Assembly: GCF_001427605.1 (NCBI RefSeq)
Contig: NZ_LMGZ01000024.1
Location: 52,300-116,299, forward strand
Length of the DNA: 64,000 bases
Direction: 5' to 3'
Source of the DNA: Devosia sp. Root635
Lineage (GTDB): Bacteria; Pseudomonadota; Alphaproteobacteria; Rhizobiales; Devosiaceae
Both the position numbers and the translations under genes were made by a program. Of the stretch, positions 60,558 through 64,000 are shown in pieces; within the stretch, counting starts at the first letter, position 1; each line of letters opens with the position of its first letter. The notes beneath the pieces are model-generated. The model was given only the letters and a program-made list of their open reading frames with translations, was not told the origin of the DNA and made no database searches.

Positions 60558-61814
60558 ATGGCACGCGCAGCAAGGCCGGCGACACCACAAGACATGAGCG
60601 AAAGCCAGTTCGAACGCGTAACGGGCAATGCCGCGCGCGTTGCCATCGTGTTCGTGGGATTTCTCGCCCTGCTGTTGGCGCTGCAGGTGGGGCAGGTGTT
60701 CCTGGCGCCTGTGACTCTGGCCATCGTCATCGGGCTGATGTTCGGGCCGGTGGCCGACCGGGTCGAACGGTTCGGCGTGCCGCCGGCGCTGTCGGCGGGC
60801 GTCGTGGTGCTGATGCTGATCGGGGTCATCGCGGCGGGGGTGACACTGTTTGCGGTGCCGCTGTCGGAATGGGTGGCGCGGGCGCCGATGATCTGGGACA
60901 AGCTGCAGCAGCAATTGGCGAGCCTGCAGGGGCCGCTGCAATCGGTCAGTGCCTTCCAGGAGCAGATTTCGTCCATATTGGGCAGCGACAGCGCCATGGC
61001 GGTGACGGTGGAGGATGGCGGGCAGATGATCAGCGTGGCCATGTTGGCCCCGGCCATTCTGGCGCAGATGCTGATCTTCCTCGCCAGCCTCTATTTCTTC
61101 GTGGCGACGCGCGACCATATCCGTATCTCGGTGCTGTCGCTCTGCGTCAGCCGGCGGATGCGCTGGCGGACGGCGCATGTGTTCCGCGATGTGGAGCAGA
61201 AGGTCAGCCGGTTCCTGCTGTCGATCACCTTCATCAATTTCTGCGTGGGCTGCGCGGTTTCGCTGGCCATGTGGGCCATCGGCATGCCTTCGCCGATCCT
61301 GTGGGGGGCGATGGCGGCCGTGCTCAACTATATCCCCTATGTCGGGCAGGGCGTGATGGTGCTGGTGCTGCTGGCCGTGGGACTGGGAACGCAGACCGAT
61401 CTGACGGGGATCCTGCTGCCGGTGGCCTGCTATGTCGGCATCAACTTCGTCGAAGGGCAGATCGTGACGCCGCATTTCATCGGGCGGACGATGACGCTCA
61501 ATCCGTTCCTGATTTTCCTCTCCATCACCTTCTGGCTATGGGCCTGGGGCCCGGTGGGTGGATTGGTGGCGGTGCCGACGCTGCTGATCGCGACATCGGT
61601 GCTGGCGCATATGCTGCCAAGCAAGCCGCTGGTGCCGAGCCGGCCGGTGCGCCGTACGGCGCGGATGAGCGACCGCGAAGAATTGCTGGCCAATACGGCC
61701 AGGGCCATTCGCGAACAAGCCGAACTGGAGCAGGAGCCGGCGGAGAAGCGCAAGGAAGAACGCTTGCAGCCGCCTGAAGGCACGGCGCCGAGCGGCGCGG
61801 AGCCGGCGCGGTAA
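60558..61814 (+). CDS. AI-2E (YdiK/PerM)-family membrane protein
   Basis: 418 residues with about eight membrane segments. Conserved features include LAIVIGLMFGPVADRVER, the long amphipathic central part, NYIPYVGQGVMVLVLLAVG and EGQIVTPHFIGRTMTLNPFLIFLSI. The C-terminal ~50 residues are charged and probably cytoplasmic. Members are named after an autoinducer exporter, but most have unproven transport roles. Confidence 0.88.
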   Translation: MARAARPATPQDMSESQFERVTGNAARVAIVFVGFLALLLALQVGQVFLAPVTLAIVIGLMFGPVADRVERFGVPPALSAGVVVLMLIGVIAAGVTLFAVPLSEWVARAPMIWDKLQQQLASLQGPLQSVSAFQEQISSILGSDSAMAVTVEDGGQMISVAMLAPAILAQMLIFLASLYFFVATRDHIRISVLSLCVSRRMRWRTAHVFRDVEQKVSRFLLSITFINFCVGCAVSLAMWAIGMPSPILWGAMAAVLNYIPYVGQGVMVLVLLAVGLGTQTDLTGILLPVACYVGINFVEGQIVTPHFIGRTMTLNPFLIFLSITFWLWAWGPVGGLVAVPTLLIATSVLAHMLPSKPLVPSRPVRRTARMSDREELLANTARAIREQAELEQEPAEKRKEERLQPPEGTAPSGAEPAR

Positions 61815-61894
61815 AATCAGCCATGCGACGGTTAAGCTTGACGCGATAGCGCGGGGCAGAAAAACTCCGCTCCTGACCAAGTGTGGAGTCTGCG

Positions 61895-63757
61895 GTGGCG
61901 AGTGAGGTTGTTGGACATGCGGCGGAAGCCGCGGCGCATGGCGTAGACCTCATTCCGGTGGTGGCGCTGCTGGGCGCGGCGGTCATTGCTGTACCATTGT
62001 TCAAGCGGATCGGGCTGGGTTCGGTGCTGGGTTACCTGGCGGCAGGGCTGCTGCTGGGGCCATCGGGGATCGGGCTGATCCGCGATCCGGAATCGATATT
62101 GACCACGGCCGAACTGGGCGTGGTGATGTTCCTCTTCATCATCGGGCTCGAAATGGAGCCGTCCAAGCTCTGGGCGCTGCGCAAGCAAATCTTCGGGCTG
62201 GGCGTTATCCAGGTGGCTGGTTGTGGTGCGCTGCTGACCGGGGTGGGGGTGCTGCTGGGCTTTGCGCCGGTGGTAGCGTTCATCTTTGGTATGGGGTTCG
62301 TCATGACCTCGACGGCCATCGTCATGCAAATCCTGGGGGAACGCGGGGAACTGGCGACCGATAGCGGACAGCGCATGGTGTCGATCCTGCTGCTGGAGGA
62401 CCTGGCCATCGTACCATTGCTGGCCATCGTGGCTATCCTGGCGCCGGGCGGCGGCGGAGAGGTCGACATGGTCACGCGGCTGTTGAGCATCGCGGCGCCG
62501 ATCGGCGCGGTGCTGCTGCTGATCTTTATCGGCCAGCGCATCATGAACCCGTTCTTTGCGCTGCTGGCCTCCAGCAAGCTACGCGAAGTGATGACGGCGG
62601 CCGCGCTGCTGGTGATTTTCGGCGCCGCATTGCTGTTCCAGGCGAGCGGGTTGTCCATGGCCATGGGTGCGTTCCTGGCCGGGGTATTGCTGTCGACCTC
62701 GACCTTCCGGCACCAGCTGGAAGCCGATGTCGAGCCGTTCCGCGGCATTCTGCTGGGGCTGTTCTTCCTGGCCGTGGGCATGTCGCTCGATCTCGGCATT
62801 GTCGGGGACAACTGGCAGATCATCGCTGTCAGCGTGGTGGCCTATATGGGGGTCAAGGCGGCCGGTATCTACGTCATCGCCCGGCTGCTCAAGGCGAGCC
62901 ATGCCGTGGCGCTGGAGCGGGCGGTGCTGATGGGGCAGGGCGGCGAGTTTGCCTTCGTGCTCTATACGACGGCGGTTTCGGCGGGGATCATCGACGGGCC
63001 AACCAATGCGATCTTCACGGCGACGGTCATCGTCTCGATGGTGCTGACGCCGTTCTTCATCATCGGGCTGCGCTTCGTGATGCCCAAGGCGGCGGAGCAG
63101 TCGATGGAGGGCGTGGAGGCGGCCGATGGCCTGTCCGGGCGCATCCTCATCATCGGCTTCGGCCGCTTCGGGCAGATTGCCAGCCAGCCCCTGCTGGCCA
63201 TGCGGCATTCGGTTTCGATCATCGACAATGACACCGAGATGATACGGGCGGCGGCGCAGATCGGCTTCAAGGTCTATTATGGCGATGGCACACGGCTCGA
63301 CATTCTGCATGCGGCAGGTGCCAACACCGCCGACCTCATCCTGATCTGCACCGACCGGAAGGAGCAGACGACGCGTATCGCCGAATTGGTGCGCGACGAG
63401 TTTCCACTGGTGCGGGTGATGGCGCGGGCCTTCGATCGTGGTCATGCAATCGAATTGGTCACGGCCGGGGTGGAATACCAGGTGCGCGAGACATTCGAGT
63501 CGGCGCTTTCATTCGGGGGTGAGGCAATCAGGATGCTGGGTGCCGGCGAGGAGGAGGCGGCGGAAATCGTGGAGGGCGTGCGCGAGCGCGACCGCCAGCG
63601 GTTCGAGCTGCAACTGGCGGGCGAGGACTGGCGGGGCTTGGGGCGCCTGCTGCTCAGCAATGCGCAGGAGCAGGCGCGCGAGGGCGGTGTTACCGTGGCA
63701 GAAGAAGCGGCAGAAGACGCCGTGGCCAAGAGCACGCAACCGAAACAACCCGTCTGA
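61895..63757 (+). CDS. CPA2 cation:proton antiporter with TrkA-N domain (Kef type)
   Basis: About 620 residues. The first ~385 residues carry ~12 membrane segments of the CPA2 exchanger: LGYLAAGLLLGPSGIGLI, FLFIIGLEMEPSKLW, LLLEDLAIVPLLAIVAIL and AVLMGQGGEFAFVLY. Residues ~410-530 are a TrkA-N/RCK domain (ILIIGFGRFGQIASQPLLA, VYYGDGTRLDILHAAGA). It probably effluxes K+ in exchange for protons. The GTG at 61895 has GGAG six bases upstream; GTG 61883 would add four residues. Confidence 0.9.
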   Translation: MASEVVGHAAEAAAHGVDLIPVVALLGAAVIAVPLFKRIGLGSVLGYLAAGLLLGPSGIGLIRDPESILTTAELGVVMFLFIIGLEMEPSKLWALRKQIFGLGVIQVAGCGALLTGVGVLLGFAPVVAFIFGMGFVMTSTAIVMQILGERGELATDSGQRMVSILLLEDLAIVPLLAIVAILAPGGGGEVDMVTRLLSIAAPIGAVLLLIFIGQRIMNPFFALLASSKLREVMTAAALLVIFGAALLFQASGLSMAMGAFLAGVLLSTSTFRHQLEADVEPFRGILLGLFFLAVGMSLDLGIVGDNWQIIAVSVVAYMGVKAAGIYVIARLLKASHAVALERAVLMGQGGEFAFVLYTTAVSAGIIDGPTNAIFTATVIVSMVLTPFFIIGLRFVMPKAAEQSMEGVEAADGLSGRILIIGFGRFGQIASQPLLAMRHSVSIIDNDTEMIRAAAQIGFKVYYGDGTRLDILHAAGANTADLILICTDRKEQTTRIAELVRDEFPLVRVMARAFDRGHAIELVTAGVEYQVRETFESALSFGGEAIRMLGAGEEEAAEIVEGVRERDRQRFELQLAGEDWRGLGRLLLSNAQEQAREGGVTVAEEAAEDAVAKSTQPKQPV

Positions 63758-63855
63758 TCCAGGTGTTTTGCGTGGGGGCTTCCGCCTGCACAAATTAAGT
63801 GCAAGACTAAAGTCTGACAGAGGGGAATACATCGTCATGAAACCTGGATTGCGAT

Positions 63856-64000
63856 ATGCCGCAACAGCCGATCGTTTACGACGCCCCTACGCCGGAGCCC
63901 CGTGCCAAGACCGTTGAGGCCATCCAGGCCGAAATTCTCGAAAGACTGATCTATTCGATTGGCAAGGATCCGATTGTCGCGCGGCCACATGACTGGCTGG
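63856..64000 (+). CDS. glgP: Glycogen/starch phosphorylase, 3' truncated by window edge
   Basis: Only the first 48 codons are present. ILERLIYSIGKDPIVARPHDWL matches the N-terminal block of GlgP/MalP phosphorylases (IGKDP.VA...WL). The ATG at 63856 has a modest GGATTG upstream. A 26-codon frame with better GAGGGGAA begins at 63837 and overlaps it in another phase. Confidence 0.7.
   Translation, partial: MPQQPIVYDAPTPEPRAKTVEAIQAEILERLIYSIGKDPIVARPHDWL

Overview
The window is GC-rich chromosomal DNA of an alphaproteobacterium. The gene families point to the order Hyphomicrobiales, and a Devosia-like soil organism is my best guess. Support comes from a PstA with the long rhizobial N-terminal extension, the alphaproteobacterial PyrE form, an Ehu-type ectoine importer, several TRAP and ABC importers, and REP-like palindromes between genes. 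It holds about 50 protein genes and one tRNA. I see no phage, IS element, CRISPR array or rRNA. The genus is an inference; no search was run.

Layout. 1-3319: 3' end of an aldehyde dehydrogenase, then an MFS exporter with a C-terminal tail domain. 3575-9859 (minus): pstSCAB-phoU-phoB, with a Pho box upstream of pstS and no phoR nearby. 10257-15545: aldo/keto reductase, IclR regulator, tRNA(CAT), a divergent pair of DJ-1/PfpI-type proteins, and a TetR-fabA pair with a palindromic operator. 15601-27079: an ectoine/5-hydroxyectoine use island. On the minus strand are ehuBCDA, an AsnC/DoeX-type regulator, a semialdehyde dehydrogenase and an aminotransferase. On the plus strand are eutB, eutC, doeA and an ArgE-type deacetylase, which sits where DoeB/EutE would be expected.

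27210-37729: an unusual pyrimidine island. It has an XRE regulator, NAD-type (class 1B) dihydroorotate dehydrogenase subunits PyrK and PyrD, an M20 N-carbamoyl-amino-acid hydrolase, dihydroorotase, orotate phosphoribosyltransferase, a DctP-type TRAP importer and a type-2 PyrF. I read it as a possible orotate (or dihydroorotate/carbamoylaspartate) uptake, salvage and breakdown system. Related palindromes (GTCTCAAAAATGAGAC type) lie before the regulator, before pyrK and before the TRAP operon. 37940-44774: a DctB/DctD-like two-component pair, then a TAXI-type TRAP system behind a clear sigma-54 promoter.

44779-51339 (minus): ugpBAEC-ugpQ, a DeoR/GlpR-type repressor and a HAD phosphatase, with two TGTTCA-N2-TGAACA operators upstream of ugpB. 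51663-52346: a hydratase-like gene. 52449-57889 (minus): nirB-nirD-nitrite channel-PP2C/kinase fusion. The nirB leader has a sigma-54 promoter, two hexaloop hairpins of the ANTAR (NasT) type, and an overlapping intrinsic terminator. 58295-64000: YciI-like protein, LysE exporter, nucleoside hydrolase, AI-2E-family protein, CPA2/Kef antiporter and the start of glgP.

Most of the window is therefore nutrient uptake with matched catabolism and local regulation of phosphate, glycerol-phosphate, nitrite nitrogen, compatible solutes and pyrimidines. The most notable points are the attenuated nirB leader, the candidate orotate island with its own operator family, and the deacetylase swap in the ectoine pathway.
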